A DNA stretch of 64,000 nucleotides from the NCBI RefSeq assembly GCF_017312365.1, contig NZ_BLJI01000012.1:1-64000 (forward strand), given 5' to 3'. The stretch is from Chroococcus sp. FPU101 (GTDB lineage Bacteria > Cyanobacteriota > Cyanobacteriia > Cyanobacteriales > Microcystaceae). Each line of letters starts with the position of its first letter. Position 1 is the first letter of the stretch. The notes beneath the pieces were generated by a model. It was not told where the DNA came from. It ran no database searches and saw nothing but the letters and a program-made list of their open reading frames with translations. Shown piece by piece: positions 1-9,294 of the stretch. Position numbers and translations under genes: made by a program.

Positions 1-24
1 ACAATTCGCAACTTGGTATCATTA

Positions 25-976
25 TTAAAACATTAAAGAACGTTGAGCTAAAGCATATAAAAACTCTAAAGAACAGTTTTGATTATCAAATAAAACAATT
101 TTTCGCAATAGGGTTAAAAACTTTTCGAAAGAGCTATCATGAATCAAGGTTTTTTCTAGCAGATTTAGAAAAAGTGGATTTTCTAAAATAGTAGCGAGTT
201 TCCCTTGCTCATAATCGTTTTGAATTTGTGCAGTTTGATTATTAATTGCCCAATTTAAAATCTTAAAATCCTCACTTGACTTTAAAATAGAAAGAGTTAG
301 ATTGAGCAAATTTTGTTTATATATTTCTGGTTCAGCGAAACATCGCAGAATTTCTTGAATAACTTGAGGAGATGAAGCATTAAAAGTGATGTAACTTAAA
401 GAAATAGCAAACCATTTTCGATCTAAAAGATTTTCAGGATCTTGAGTCAGTGCGTGATTAATATAATGATAAGCCTTTAGATACTCTCCTTGATCGAGTA
501 AACAACGCCATAAATCTAGATAATATTGAATACTATTGGTTAAGAGTGCGTACTCCAGCGCATTCTCATAAAGTTGTTGAGCAGTGCTAAATTCTCCACA
601 ATCTGCTATAACATCTACTAATTTAAAATAAACTTCTCCTAAATCTGGATTTTCTTGTAACAGATGTGAATAAATTTGTGCGGCAGCCTAGAGATAACTT
701 ACTTGATGATAGGTTTGAGCTTCTTGTATGAGCAGTTGCTTCAGTTCTTCTGAACGGGTTTCTAATTCTTCTGGTTCTAGTTGCAACAAGATCAAAAACC
801 AATACCTCTTGTGCATCTCAACTTGACCCTGTAACAATAACGATAATCCCAAATACCAATAGTTTGTTAAATCATCTGAACTGATGTCAATACACTGCTC
901 ATACAGAGATTGTGATTCAGAGTATTGACATTGCCAGAAATTGATGTGCTTGCACTTGTATAGTCGTACAATCCAT
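25..976 (-). pseudogene. Decayed TPR protein gene of the TPR-methyltransferase type
   Basis: Reading the minus strand from an ATG at 974-976 gives a TPR protein start (MDCTTIQVQAHQFLA), after which the frame shifts by one base near 931. The next frame continues with TPR-like helices (SLYEQCIDIS, YWYLGLSLLLQGQ, AQQLYENALEYAL) but has an in-frame TAG at 688-690 and a TAA at 25-27. The last part (ENPLFLNLLEKTLI, then EKFLTLLRKIVL) resembles the linker between TPRs and the catalytic domain in TPR-fused methyltransferases or SPINDLY-like transferases; that domain would lie beyond the window edge. The gene begins two bases after the chlG stop, so it was probably the last gene of that operon. Three separate lesions make a functional product unlikely. 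Family assignment is by remembered pattern only. Confidence 0.75.
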
Positions 977-978
977 TC

Positions 979-1965
979 TTATATGCTGGCATGGCCGAGA
1001 GCTAGTCCTGTGACTAACATACCCAAAACTAAGAAAGGTTGTGCGCTTGCTTGGTATTTTACATCATTATTTAGCGGATCACGTAAAAAATACATATCCT
1101 GAAAGGTGATCTGAGGAATAATCAGTAATAAAAGTATCGTTGCATAGAGGTTTTGACCAATACTGATGAGATATCCTGCGATTCCCGCTTGAAACACATC
1201 AATCATAATGACACAAATCCAGGCGGCGGTTGTAATACCAAACATGACAGGTAAAGATTTTAACCCCAGTTGGCGATCGCCTTCCACACTTTTAAAATCA
1301 TTGACGACGGCAATTCCTAAACCTGCCAAACTATAAAATAGAGTCAGAACAATAATTGTCGTATTCAATTGACCGAATAAGGCATGACCCGCCCACCAAG
1401 GTAAGGCGATATAACTAGAACCAAGGGCATAATTACCCAACCAGCCATTTTGTTTAAGTTTGAGTGGTGGTGCGGAATAAATATAGGCAATAAACGCACC
1501 AAATAAGGTTAAACAGGTCATAATCGGGAATTTATGTCCCGCCCATAGATCTAACAGATAAGAAATTCCAAGGCCACCCAAGAGTAAGACGATAATTTGT
1601 GTGGCGACTTGGGGAACGGAAATTGCACCAGATGGGATCGGGCGATAGGGTTCATTAATTGCGTCAATTTCGCGATCATAAAAATCATTAAGCGTTTGGG
1701 TATATCCTGCCATTAAAGGCCCCGACAGCAGCATACAGGTTAAAGCTTTTAGGAAATCTTCTAGACCCCAAACATAACCCCCCGAAGACGCAGCACCACA
1801 AACAACTCCCCAAATTAGAGGAATCCATGTAATCGGCTTCATTAATTGTAGGCGAATTTTCCAAATCGATGTTTCGCCTGGGGCAGCCCCTTTCATCCCT
1901 AAGAGTTGTCTGGTTTTAGCGTTACGAGTGCTTTCGGGTGTTGGATCAGAAGTAGCGTTAGACAT
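979..1965 (-). CDS. chlG: Chlorophyll synthase ChlG
   Basis: This 328-residue integral membrane prenyltransferase (UbiA superfamily) joins geranylgeranyl or phytyl diphosphate to chlorophyllide, the last step of chlorophyll a synthesis, in the thylakoid membrane. The first Asp-rich motif NDFYDREID is at residues 93-101 and the second, DFKSVEGDRQ, at 223-232. Several hydrophobic segments surround them. The N-terminal 35 residues are polar, as in cyanobacterial ChlG. The ATG at 1963-1965 lies five bases after the stop of the Get3-like ATPase gene, so the two are very likely cotranscribed. Length and motifs match the cyanobacterial enzyme rather than the bacteriochlorophyll (BchG) or haem (CtaB) synthases. 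Confidence 0.97.
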   Translation of the reverse strand: MSNATSDPTPESTRNAKTRQLLGMKGAAPGETSIWKIRLQLMKPITWIPLIWGVVCGAASSGGYVWGLEDFLKALTCMLLSGPLMAGYTQTLNDFYDREIDAINEPYRPIPSGAISVPQVATQIIVLLLGGLGISYLLDLWAGHKFPIMTCLTLFGAFIAYIYSAPPLKLKQNGWLGNYALGSSYIALPWWAGHALFGQLNTTIIVLTLFYSLAGLGIAVVNDFKSVEGDRQLGLKSLPVMFGITTAAWICVIMIDVFQAGIAGYLISIGQNLYATILLLLIIPQITFQDMYFLRDPLNNDVKYQASAQPFLVLGMLVTGLALGHASI

Positions 1966-1970
1966 AGGAT

Positions 1971-3068
1971 TTAGAATGAAATAATTAAATAACCATCTTG
2001 AAATTTAGCCCCTTTCACGGGTTGACCACTCAAAGGCGCAGGTACATTTATATTGCGTCGTTGATTCCCTGCTTCTATGGTAATTTCTGGCCCTGATTGG
2101 GTTAGTTTGACTTGCTTTTTATCAAATCCGGGCAAAAATACTTTTACTTGGCGGTTTGTTGTATCAATGGTTAGCGGTTGAGGAATTGATATCGATTCTC
2201 TAAAGTTTGGCAGTGCATCAATCACAGCATTCCAGTCGGAACCCGTGCGAGAGGGGACTGCAATGACGGATAGAGGAGTAAATTGATTGGTAATGGTTTC
2301 AGAAGATGCCGCTTGATTGAGTAAGACTCCCTTGACGCTTAAACCGATTTGTTGTGCGCTTCCCCAAAGATACTTAGCAGTAGCGATAGCAATGGGATCA
2401 TCGGTTGTGACTAAATAAGCGGCGACTCTTGAAGAATCGGCCATTGCAGCTTTTCCTTCTTCAAGGATATTATTAGCTGGATTGTTGGGATCTTTAATCC
2501 AATCTTCAGGGTTTAAAGAAACGTTTAAAATTGTACTGGCGATGGGTTGAATAAAAGGAGAAATAGCACGACCTAAATCTGAGTCGGCAAACACTTGACG
2601 GAAACGACGAACATACCAGCTTGTCACTTCTGGTATTCCTAGCATTCTCAACATATTGAGATCGCCAGTCCCATCATAGACAATTACATCATATTTTCCG
2701 CTTTTTTCGTATTCTCGCAGGGCGTTTAATGCTAAACCGTTATCCATCCCTGGTAAAATGCCTAACTCTTGCCCATAGACATTTTTTAGAATTGGGGAGC
2801 GTAAATATTTTTTTTCTAGTTCTTTAACTTCTTCCCAGTTTCGTTCTAATAAAACTGTTGTTACTAATTGAACGACTGCTAAATTAGGAGCGATCTCGGT
2901 GGGAGAGGTACTTGGAGGTACTTCGAGAAGCATTCCCCAAGCAGGACTAGGATCTTGTCCAACCAGCAGGACGCGAACACCTGTATTAGCGAGTTGTCTA
3001 GCAGCAGCGATCGCCATAGTACTGCGGCCACTGCCACCCTTACCCAAAAATGTCAAAATCAAGGCCAT
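1971..3068 (-). CDS. Get3/ArsA-family ATPase with C-terminal HSP20-like domain
   Basis: A 365-residue SIMIBI-class ATPase related to Get3/TRC40 and ArsA. The deviant P-loop GKGGSGRST lies at about residues 9-17, where the intradimer Lys of the KGGxGK motif is followed by Arg-Ser-Thr instead of Lys. DVIVYDGTGDLN is the Walker B/switch region. The last 70 residues form the small beta-sandwich (HSP20-like) domain typical of plant-plastid and cyanobacterial members of this family. ATG at 3066-3068 is preferred over an upstream TTG at 3072. Get3 proteins escort tail-anchored membrane proteins, but a client in cyanobacteria is not known to me. Placement between petP and chlG suggests a role in thylakoid membrane protein biogenesis (inference). 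Confidence 0.85.
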   Translation of the reverse strand: MALILTFLGKGGSGRSTMAIAAARQLANTGVRVLLVGQDPSPAWGMLLEVPPSTSPTEIAPNLAVVQLVTTVLLERNWEEVKELEKKYLRSPILKNVYGQELGILPGMDNGLALNALREYEKSGKYDVIVYDGTGDLNMLRMLGIPEVTSWYVRRFRQVFADSDLGRAISPFIQPIASTILNVSLNPEDWIKDPNNPANNILEEGKAAMADSSRVAAYLVTTDDPIAIATAKYLWGSAQQIGLSVKGVLLNQAASSETITNQFTPLSVIAVPSRTGSDWNAVIDALPNFRESISIPQPLTIDTTNRQVKVFLPGFDKKQVKLTQSGPEITIEAGNQRRNINVPAPLSGQPVKGAKFQDGYLIISF

Positions 3069-3107
3069 AGTCAAAAATTCCTCTTCCCGTTACCTCTCAC
3101 CTTTTAT

Positions 3108-3302
3108 CTAGTCTACTGGTTTTAATTCGTCTTCAAAGAACCAAGTAGAAGACTTGTCACTAAATTGGACAACAACACCTACTCCGCTTCCATCTGTCAT
3201 TTTAAAGTCTGTGATCACGCCGACTTTACCTAGTGTGTTAACTATTTGACCAGATACCCGATCTCTTAGACGATAAACCTTAACTTTTTGTCCGATTTCC
3301 AT
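3108..3302 (-). CDS. petP: Cytochrome b6f complex subunit PetP (DUF2862)
   Basis: A 64-residue soluble protein with the SH3-like DUF2862 fold. It begins MEIGQKVKVYRLRDRVSG and contains the conserved stretches VGVITDFKMTDGSGVG and STWFFEDEL. In Synechocystis this family (Ssr2998) is PetP, a small peripheral subunit on the cytoplasmic face of cytochrome b6f that affects electron flow. The ATG at 3300-3302 gives the family's normal length; a TTG two codons upstream is less likely. It is 39 bases upstream of the Get3-like gene on the same strand, so petP, this ATPase and chlG may form one transcription unit. Confidence 0.88.
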   Translation of the reverse strand: MEIGQKVKVYRLRDRVSGQIVNTLGKVGVITDFKMTDGSGVGVVVQFSDKSSTWFFEDELKPVD

Positions 3303-3389
3303 TCCCAATTAATCTCAATTGTATAATTCTATAGATCATCACTCAGTTTAATATAAATTTGTAAAGCCTTTTCGTTTTTGTGTTTAGAC

Positions 3390-3506
3390 ACCGCTTACGC
3401 GGATCTCTTCAAGATCGCTCTTAAAGTTGAGGTTTGATTGATACGCATGCGTGAAAAGAGTAAACAATCAACAGCTTATTGACTGATGACTGTTTACTGA
3501 TGAGTG
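3390..3506. repeat. Intergenic cluster of small inverted and direct repeats
   Basis: Between petP and ndhJ the sequence holds GATCT/AGATC (3402-3406 and 3412-3416), TTGATTG/CAATCAA (3434-3440 and 3465-3471) flanking the perfect palindrome ACGCATGCGT (3443-3452), and a direct repeat of the type ACTGATGA separated by about 12 bases (3481-3503). Such mosaics of short repeats are common between cyanobacterial genes. The part nearest ndhJ could act as its terminator, but no U-run follows a stem. No coding potential seen. Confidence 0.4.
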
Positions 3507-4034
3507 TTAGTATGCGTCTTGCAACTCATAAAAGTCGGGTGATATATAATCTTTACGAAGTGGCCAACCTACCCAATCTTCAGGCATTAAAATCCGTTTC
3601 AGGTCGGGATGTCCTTCATAAACAATACCAAACATATCGTAACTTTCTCGTTCTTGCCAGTCAGCTGCTTTCCAGATCCAATAGACAGAAGGTATTCTGG
3701 GGTTTTCTCTGGGTAAGAAGACTTTTAACCTCACTTCTTCGGGTTGTACTACATCATCACCTAACTTTACTAGATGATAAAAGCTGACTAACTCTTTACC
3801 TGGGCCTAGATCATAGGCCCCCTGACATTGAAGATAATTGAAACCATTAGCATACAAAGCTGTCGCAATGGGGATTAAAAAATCTGGCTCGACTTTAATT
3901 AACTCGACTCCTAAATGATCTGGGGCTAATACTTCATGGTCAAAACCATTATCATTAAGCCAGATTGATGTAGGCCCTGCTTGAACAATACTTGAGGTTT
4001 CGGTTACTGCTTCAGGTGTATTATCTTCAGGCAC
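3507..4034 (-). CDS. ndhJ: NAD(P)H-quinone oxidoreductase subunit J
   Basis: A 175-residue peripheral-arm subunit of NDH-1 (equivalent to NuoC/30 kDa), part of cyclic and respiratory electron flow at the thylakoid membrane. The family signature is the stretch [20 protein letters not shown] near residues 130-150, followed by [15 protein letters not shown]. The start is a GTG at 4032-4034 inside the ndhK stop region: the gene begins eight bases before ndhK ends, giving [12 protein letters not shown] as in other cyanobacteria. A strong Shine-Dalgarno sequence (4043-4050) precedes this GTG at the right distance; an in-frame GTG at 4065 lacks one. Third gene of the conserved ndhC-ndhK-ndhJ operon. 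Confidence 0.96.
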   Translation of the reverse strand: MPEDNTPEAVTETSSIVQAGPTSIWLNDNGFDHEVLAPDHLGVELIKVEPDFLIPIATALYANGFNYLQCQGAYDLGPGKELVSFYHLVKLGDDVVQPEEVRLKVFLPRENPRIPSVYWIWKAADWQERESYDMFGIVYEGHPDLKRILMPEDWVGWPLRKDYISPDFYELQDAY

Positions 4035-4779
4035 GAGCGATTCCCTCCTTTTCAATTTGTACTTCACTGAGTGCAGAAGAAACAGGCATTTCGGTAGCTG
4101 CTTCTAATGATGGTGGTGCTTGACGAGTTGCTGTCTGGAGATATTTCCCTGTAAGAATCGGCGAAACTGCGTTCATCTCATGGGTCGTACTATAATAGCG
4201 GTGGGTTTGCTGCATGATCGTCGATCGTTCTTGAACCGACTCATTTGATACCTTTTTCCGTAGTTTAATAATGGCATCAAAAATTGCTTCAGGACGAGGG
4301 GGACAACCAGGAAGATAAACATCAACTGGAATTAGTTTATCAACTCCGCGTACTGCTGTTGTCGAGTCGCTACTAAACATACCCCCAGTAATGGTACAAG
4401 CACCCATCGCAATCACGTATTTGGGTTCGGGCATTTCTTCATAAAGACGAACTAATGCGGGAGCCATTTTCATCGTAACTGTTCCCGCAACAATGATTAA
4501 ATCTGCTTGTCTGGGACTCGAACGAGGGACTAACCCATAGCGGTCAAAATCAAAGCGAGAACCAATTAACGCTGCAAATTCGATGAAACAGCAAGCCGTT
4601 CCATATAATAAGGGCCAAAGACTTGACAATCTTGCCCAGTTATGCAGGTCATCAACGGTGGTCAAGATCACGTTTTCTGAAAGATCTTGAGTAACTTGCG
4701 ATCGACTAATCGGATTGAAAATTTTTTCGGTTTGCTCAAGAGCAAGACGATCTAGTTCACTGGTAGGATTGGGACTCAT
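4027..4779 (-). CDS. ndhK: NAD(P)H-quinone oxidoreductase subunit K
   Basis: A 250-residue subunit of NDH-1 (NuoB/PSST type) that holds iron-sulfur cluster N2, which passes electrons to plastoquinone. Cluster ligands are visible as the tandem Cys63-Cys64 (TACCFIEF), Cys128 (GACTITGG) and Cys159 (PGCPPRPE). The C-terminal 60 residues are the variable tail usual in cyanobacteria. ATG at 4777-4779 ([10 protein letters not shown]) is chosen over an upstream TTG at 4792-4794 because it matches the usual start. The stop overlaps the ndhJ start by eight bases, indicating translational coupling, and ndhC ends 44 bases upstream. Confidence 0.97.
   Translation of the reverse strand: MSPNPTSELDRLALEQTEKIFNPISRSQVTQDLSENVILTTVDDLHNWARLSSLWPLLYGTACCFIEFAALIGSRFDFDRYGLVPRSSPRQADLIIVAGTVTMKMAPALVRLYEEMPEPKYVIAMGACTITGGMFSSDSTTAVRGVDKLIPVDVYLPGCPPRPEAIFDAIIKLRKKVSNESVQERSTIMQQTHRYYSTTHEMNAVSPILTGKYLQTATRQAPPSLEAATEMPVSSALSEVQIEKEGIARA
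4043..4050 (-). promoter_or_regulatory. Shine-Dalgarno site that decides the ndhJ start
   Basis: On the minus strand AAGGAGGG stands eight bases before the GTG at 4032-4034. It lies inside the ndhK coding sequence and favours that GTG over the longer reading frame beginning at 4065-4067, whose GTG has no such site. Confidence 0.8.
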
Positions 4780-4823
4780 AATTTTAGTTTTCAAGGAACG
4801 AAATTATAAAATGAAAGAAGATA

Positions 4824-5186
4824 TTAAGACCATTCCAGCGCACCCTTACGCCAGGCATAAACGAGGGCAACAACTAAAATAGAGATAAAGATCAAGGCTT
4901 CGATAAAAGCTAGTAAACCCAACTGACTGAAAGCAACTGCCCAAGGGTAAAGAAAAACCGTTTCTACGTCAAAAACAACAAAAACGAGGGCAAACATATA
5001 ATAACGGATATTGAATTGTATCCAAGCTCCGCCAATAGGTTCCATTCCCGACTCATAGGTTGTTAAACGTTCAGGCCCACCACCACTCGGACGCAAGAGT
5101 TTTGAAGCTGTCAGAGCTAGAATGGGAACAAGACTACAAGCCAGCAGAAACCCTAATAAATATTCATAACCTTTAAGAACAAACAC
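4824..5186 (-). CDS. ndhC: NAD(P)H-quinone oxidoreductase subunit 3
   Basis: A 120-residue membrane subunit of NDH-1 (NuoA/ND3 type) with three transmembrane helices, near residues 8-30, 62-84 and 90-111. The loop between helices 1 and 2 carries the conserved [14 protein letters not shown] with the quinone-site ESG motif, and [13 protein letters not shown] in helix 2 contains the membrane Asp/Glu pair. The start codon is GTG (5184-5186), with GAGGAG about 14 bases upstream. First gene of the ndhCKJ operon; the order is the same in plastids and other cyanobacteria. Confidence 0.97.
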   Translation of the reverse strand: MFVLKGYEYLLGFLLACSLVPILALTASKLLRPSGGGPERLTTYESGMEPIGGAWIQFNIRYYMFALVFVVFDVETVFLYPWAVAFSQLGLLAFIEALIFISILVVALVYAWRKGALEWS

Positions 5187-5270
5187 GGTTTTGCTATTAC
5201 TCCTCTATAGATGAGTATCTCTCGTTACGATAAACGCGAGCCATACATTTCTTAACATTGCATAAGTCTT

Positions 5271-5276
5271 ATTATA
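5271..5276 (-). promoter_or_regulatory. Possible -10 box upstream of ndhC
   Basis: The minus strand reads TATAAT here, about 85 bases before the ndhC start. No good -35 hexamer sits 17 bases upstream, so this is only a candidate. Confidence 0.3.
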
Positions 5277-5325
5277 TGAGGTCTGTCGATTTTTGCGATT
5301 GGTCTGAATTAGAACTTGAGATTGG

Positions 5326-5895
5326 CTAAAAACACGGTACAAACAATTGAAAACCCTGTAACACGTCTTCACCTTTTAGTGTCGCGGGAAGTTGTATCAC
5401 TTCTGTGCTTGAGAAAGAGCGATAAATTTCAACTTGTTGATCTTGTGGATTAATTAGCCATCCTAGTCGTAAACCACTGTTGAGATATTCCTGCATTTTC
5501 TCGCGTAGAGGAGGTAGTTCATCAGTACGAGAACGCAATTCAATAACAAAATCGGGACAAATGGGGGGAAATTTTTCTTGTTGTTCGGTATTTAAAGATT
5601 GCCACCGTTCTAGACTCACCCATGCTGCATCGGGTGACCTATCTCCGCCATTGGGTAAACGAAAAATTGTCGAGGAACTAAATACAAACCCAAAACCTGT
5701 TTGACGATTCCAAATGACCAAATCTGCAATAAAATTAGCTTCACGATTACCACTAATTCCCCCGACAGGTGGCATAACGATTAATTCTCCTTTCGCGGTT
5801 CTTTCGAGTTGCCAATCATGATTAACTTGACAGAGGCGATAAAATTGCTCGTCAGTTAGTTCTACTGTGTCTAGATTTAAGATGACGGCTGGCAT
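5326..5895 (-). CDS. Uma2-family (DUF820) putative endonuclease
   Basis: A 189-residue protein of the Uma2/DUF820 family, a PD-(D/E)XK nuclease-like fold that is heavily expanded in cyanobacteria. The core is visible as RSPDAAWVS (acidic residue), CPDFVIELRSRTD (the D-x-E-x-R strand) and LREKMQEYLNSG, followed by GWLINPQDQQVEIYR. All catalytic-type residues appear present and the length is normal. Biological role and substrate of the family are unsettled; an association with mobile DNA is often proposed. It stands alone between divergent ndhC and dnaK3. A second member is at 56131-56808. Confidence 0.88.
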   Translation of the reverse strand: MPAVILNLDTVELTDEQFYRLCQVNHDWQLERTAKGELIVMPPVGGISGNREANFIADLVIWNRQTGFGFVFSSSTIFRLPNGGDRSPDAAWVSLERWQSLNTEQQEKFPPICPDFVIELRSRTDELPPLREKMQEYLNSGLRLGWLINPQDQQVEIYRSFSSTEVIQLPATLKGEDVLQGFQLFVPCF

Positions 5896-6079
5896 ATCTT
5901 GTGAGAAGTCCTAAGATATTTGTATTGTAGCTTTTCTGTTAAACGAAGTTGTAAAAAGCGTTCTCGCAATAAGACTCAAAGGATTAGATACAATATTGTC
6001 AATGGTGCATGATCATTCTAAACTCTTGAAGGAAAAACGAGATGATCATGAACGGATGTAGCTGGAGCATAAAACAAGC

Positions 6080-8341
6080 ATGGGTAGAGTAGTCGGCATC
6101 GATTTAGGGACAACAAACTCAGTAGTAGCCATTATGGATGGGGGAAAACCTCTTGTAATTGCTAACTCAGAAGGTATGCGGACAACTCCTTCTGTGGTAG
6201 GCTTTAATAAAGATGGAGAACTCGTCGTCGGACAAATGGCACGCCGACAAGCGGTATTAAATCCACAAAATACATTTTATGGGATCAAAAGATTTATGGG
6301 TCGTCGCTACGCCGAACTTAATCCCGAATCTAAACAAGTCCCCTACACCGTGCGGCGCGATGAAGAAGGTAATATTAAAATTAAATGTCCGAAACTGAAA
6401 AAAGAATTTTCCCCTGAAGAAGTTTCCGCGATGATTTTACGACGGTTAGCTGAAGAAGCCAGCCGTTATTTAGGGGAAGAAGTCACTGGCGCAGTGATTA
6501 CCGTTCCAGCCTATTTTAACGATTCTCAACGACAAGCTACTCGTGACGCAGGACGAATTGCAGGGTTAGAAGTTCTTCGTATTATTAATGAACCAACAGC
6601 TGCCTCATTAGCCTATGGTTTAGATCAACGAGAAAGCCGTAAAATTATGGTTTTTGATTTAGGAGGTGGTACATTTGATGTATCGATCCTAGAAGTGGGT
6701 GATGGTGTTTTTGAAGTCAAGGCAACCAGTGGTGATACCCAGTTAGGGGGAAATGATTTTGATAAACGAATTGTAGACTGGTTAGCTAATCAATTTTTAG
6801 AACAAGAAAGCGTAGACCTCAGAAAAGACCGCCAAGCACTACAACGTCTTACGGAAGCAGCAGAAAAAGCCAAAATCGAGCTTTCTGGCGTAAGTGTCAC
6901 TGATATCAATCTCCCGTTTATTATTGCGACCGATGACGGGCCAAAACACATTGAAACCCGCCTCACACGCACTGAATTTGAAACCCTGTGTGGTGATTTA
7001 ATCACTCGCTTACGTCGTCCTTTAAAACGTGCTTTATCGGATGCAGGTTTGACCCCTGTACAAATTGACGAAGTTGTGCTAGTGGGCGGTGCGACTCGAA
7101 TGCCGATGGTTCAGGGATTGGTTAGAAGTTTTATTGACAAGCTTCCTAACCAAAATGTTAACCCTGATGAAGTGGTAGCGGTTGGCGCAGCGATTCAAGC
7201 AGGAATTTTAGGCGGACAGGTCAAAGATGTCCTATTACTGGATGTTACGCCGCTTTCTCTGGGTTTAGAAACGATTGGCGGTGTGATGAAAAAACTAATT
7301 CCCAGAAATACAACGATACCCGTTCGTCGTTCGGATATTTTTTCGACTGGGGAAAATAATCAAACGTTGGTGGAAATTCACGTGATGCAGGGTGAGCGTG
7401 AAATGGCAACCGATAATAAATCTTTAGGACGGTTTAAGTTAACAGGAATTCCACCCGCCCCCAGAGGAATACCGCAAATTCAAGTGGCGTTTGATATTGA
7501 TGCTAATGGGATTCTACAAGTAACTGCACGGGATAAAATGACAGGACGTGAACAAAGTGTTGTCATTCAAGGGGCTTCTACTCTAAGTGAAGCCGAAATT
7601 GGTCGCATGATTCGTGATGCCGAAGAATTTTCTCAACAGGACAGAGAACGCCGCGAAAGGGTCGAAAAACGCAACCGCGCTAAATCACTCACAGATCAAG
7701 CTCAACGCCGTTTAAAAGATATTACATTAGACTTTGGCAATGAATTTACTCGACCCTATCGTCGGCAAGTCGAAACCTTATGTGCTGAAATTCTTGATAG
7801 TCTTGACAAAAATGACGAAAGACGCTTAGATAGAGCGCAAGCTGATTTACAGGATGTCTTGTACGAAATTAATCGCGAAGTTCGTTTACAGTACGAAGAA
7901 GATAACGAGGGTTTCTTTAGTTCGATTCGTAAGACTTTGACTGGGGATGACAAGGATGATTACCTGTATCCTCCGCAACGCAATAATTATCGCGATGATT
8001 ATCCGTCGCGTCCCAATTCAGGTTATTCTGATTATCCATCACGTCCGAATTCGGGTTACTCTGATTATCCGTCGCGTCCTAACCCCAGTTATCAAGATTC
8101 TCGTTCTAATTCGGGTTACTCTGACTCGCGTTCCCGTAATGACGACTACCGTAATAACTCCAATAATTCTGAGTCCTATCGTTCACCCAATCGAGATAAT
8201 TATTCATCAGATAATCGAGATCAACGTTCTCTTTCTAACGACGATTATAATAATCAAGATCGCCGTTATCAAAGTAAGCGTCGTTCCCGTGATATTCCCG
8301 CTCAAAATAACTGGGATGAAAGTGATGATGATTGGTTCTAA
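6080..8341 (+). CDS. dnaK3: Chaperone DnaK3 (Hsp70) with long disordered tail
   Basis: A 753-residue Hsp70. The nucleotide-binding domain (1-382) starts [17 protein letters not shown] and contains [12 protein letters not shown]; the interdomain linker [15 protein letters not shown] begins at residue 383, followed by the substrate-binding domain. From about 613 the protein has an extended tail rich in Asp, Arg, Ser, Tyr and Asn, ending DESDDDWF, in place of the usual EEVD-like end. Long tails of this kind, and a dnaJ gene directly downstream, are characteristic of the essential, membrane-associated cyanobacterial DnaK3. The tail includes three 11-residue tandem repeats. No CIRCE operator (TTAGCACTC inverted repeat) was found upstream. 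Confidence 0.93.
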   Translation: MGRVVGIDLGTTNSVVAIMDGGKPLVIANSEGMRTTPSVVGFNKDGELVVGQMARRQAVLNPQNTFYGIKRFMGRRYAELNPESKQVPYTVRRDEEGNIKIKCPKLKKEFSPEEVSAMILRRLAEEASRYLGEEVTGAVITVPAYFNDSQRQATRDAGRIAGLEVLRIINEPTAASLAYGLDQRESRKIMVFDLGGGTFDVSILEVGDGVFEVKATSGDTQLGGNDFDKRIVDWLANQFLEQESVDLRKDRQALQRLTEAAEKAKIELSGVSVTDINLPFIIATDDGPKHIETRLTRTEFETLCGDLITRLRRPLKRALSDAGLTPVQIDEVVLVGGATRMPMVQGLVRSFIDKLPNQNVNPDEVVAVGAAIQAGILGGQVKDVLLLDVTPLSLGLETIGGVMKKLIPRNTTIPVRRSDIFSTGENNQTLVEIHVMQGEREMATDNKSLGRFKLTGIPPAPRGIPQIQVAFDIDANGILQVTARDKMTGREQSVVIQGASTLSEAEIGRMIRDAEEFSQQDRERRERVEKRNRAKSLTDQAQRRLKDITLDFGNEFTRPYRRQVETLCAEILDSLDKNDERRLDRAQADLQDVLYEINREVRLQYEEDNEGFFSSIRKTLTGDDKDDYLYPPQRNNYRDDYPSRPNSGYSDYPSRPNSGYSDYPSRPNPSYQDSRSNSGYSDSRSRNDDYRNNSNNSESYRSPNRDNYSSDNRDQRSLSNDDYNNQDRRYQSKRRSRDIPAQNNWDESDDDWF
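7997..8095 (+). repeat. Three 33-base tandem repeats in the dnaK3 tail
   Basis: Units 7997-8029, 8030-8062 and 8063-8095 encode [22 protein letters not shown] and [11 protein letters not shown] (residues 640-672). A degenerate partial copy encoding SRSNSGYSD follows at about 8099-8125. The first two units differ almost only at third codon positions, which indicates old duplications kept by selection at the protein level. Confidence 0.9.
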
Positions 8342-8403
8342 GAAGGTCACAATTTTCTTGAATTCTATTTCGTTAGCGAATTAACAAACGTTATTACTGT
8401 TAT

Positions 8404-9294
8404 ATGCAGCAAGTTCGTAACTATTATGAAATTTTAGGGGTGCCTCGCAATGCGTCTAATGATGACATTAAAAAGGCCTTCCGCAGATTAGCGCGTCAAT
8501 ATCATCCTGATGTTAATCCAGGGGATAAAACCGCCGAGGAACAATTTAAAGATATTAACGAGGCTTATGATACACTCTCCGATGATCAGAAGCGATCGGA
8601 GTATAATCGATCGTTACTGGGTGGTAACCGACGCAGACCCCCTAAATCTAATTCAAGCAACGGAAACGGGACAGACGCACGTCAAGAATTCGATCTTTGG
8701 AAGTTTAAAGATTTTAACAATACCACTAGCAAACGTCCTAAAATGGCGGCAGCCTCACCGCAACCGCGTCTGACTCGTCGAGATGTTGAAGCAAGATTAA
8801 CATTGCCCTTGGAAAGAGCCTATCAAGGGGGTAGACAGCGTATTCGTCTAGAGGATGGACGGTCTTTAGAGGTGGATATGCCCCCTGGGATGATTGATGG
8901 ACAAAAAATTCGTCTCAAAGGTCAGGGAATTGATGGCGGAGATCTTTATCTAAAAATTACGGTTGCACTTCATCCTTTTTTTAAAATACAAGGTTCCGAT
9001 ATTTACTGTCAAATTCCAATTACACCCAGTGAAGCGACATTAGGCGGTTTAATCGAAATTCCGACCATTGATGGTTTAGTGAAGATGACCGTTCCTCGTG
9101 GTGTAAAATCAGGTCAAAGATTACGTCTAGCGAATAAAGGTTATCCAAGTACTGAAGGCAAACGCGGCGACCAATTGGTAGAAATTTCCATTGTTAGCCC
9201 CTCAGAACTGAGTGAAGAGGAACAAGCTTTGTATCAAAAAATACGGGAAATGGAAACATTTAACCCGCGTCAACAGTTACTCAGTTATTTCTAA
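8404..9294 (+). CDS. dnaJ: DnaJ-type (type B Hsp40) co-chaperone
   Basis: A 296-residue J-protein. The J-domain occupies residues 6-70 with the HPD motif at 34-36, needed to stimulate DnaK ATPase. A Ser/Gly/Asn-rich linker follows (about 78-90), then the two C-terminal beta-barrel substrate-binding domains (from about 125). There is no zinc-finger region of CxxCxGxG repeats, so it is a CbpA-like type B protein. It begins 62 bases after dnaK3 and is its probable partner. Its TAA (9292-9294) overlaps the nadK stop on the other strand. Confidence 0.94.
   Translation: MQQVRNYYEILGVPRNASNDDIKKAFRRLARQYHPDVNPGDKTAEEQFKDINEAYDTLSDDQKRSEYNRSLLGGNRRRPPKSNSSNGNGTDARQEFDLWKFKDFNNTTSKRPKMAAASPQPRLTRRDVEARLTLPLERAYQGGRQRIRLEDGRSLEVDMPPGMIDGQKIRLKGQGIDGGDLYLKITVALHPFFKIQGSDIYCQIPITPSEATLGGLIEIPTIDGLVKMTVPRGVKSGQRLRLANKGYPSTEGKRGDQLVEISIVSPSELSEEEQALYQKIREMETFNPRQQLLSYF

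Noticed and set aside
5896-6079. Search for a CIRCE heat-shock operator before dnaK3
   Set aside because: No TTAGCACTC-N9-GAGTGCTAA-like repeat; only a weak TGATCAT symmetry near 6010-6050.
7947-8384. Long plus-strand frame overlapping the dnaK3 tail, rich in Ile and Val
   Set aside because: It is the +1 frame of a repetitive, Asp/Arg/Tyr-rich coding stretch; the composition is an artefact of the repeats and there is no ribosome site.
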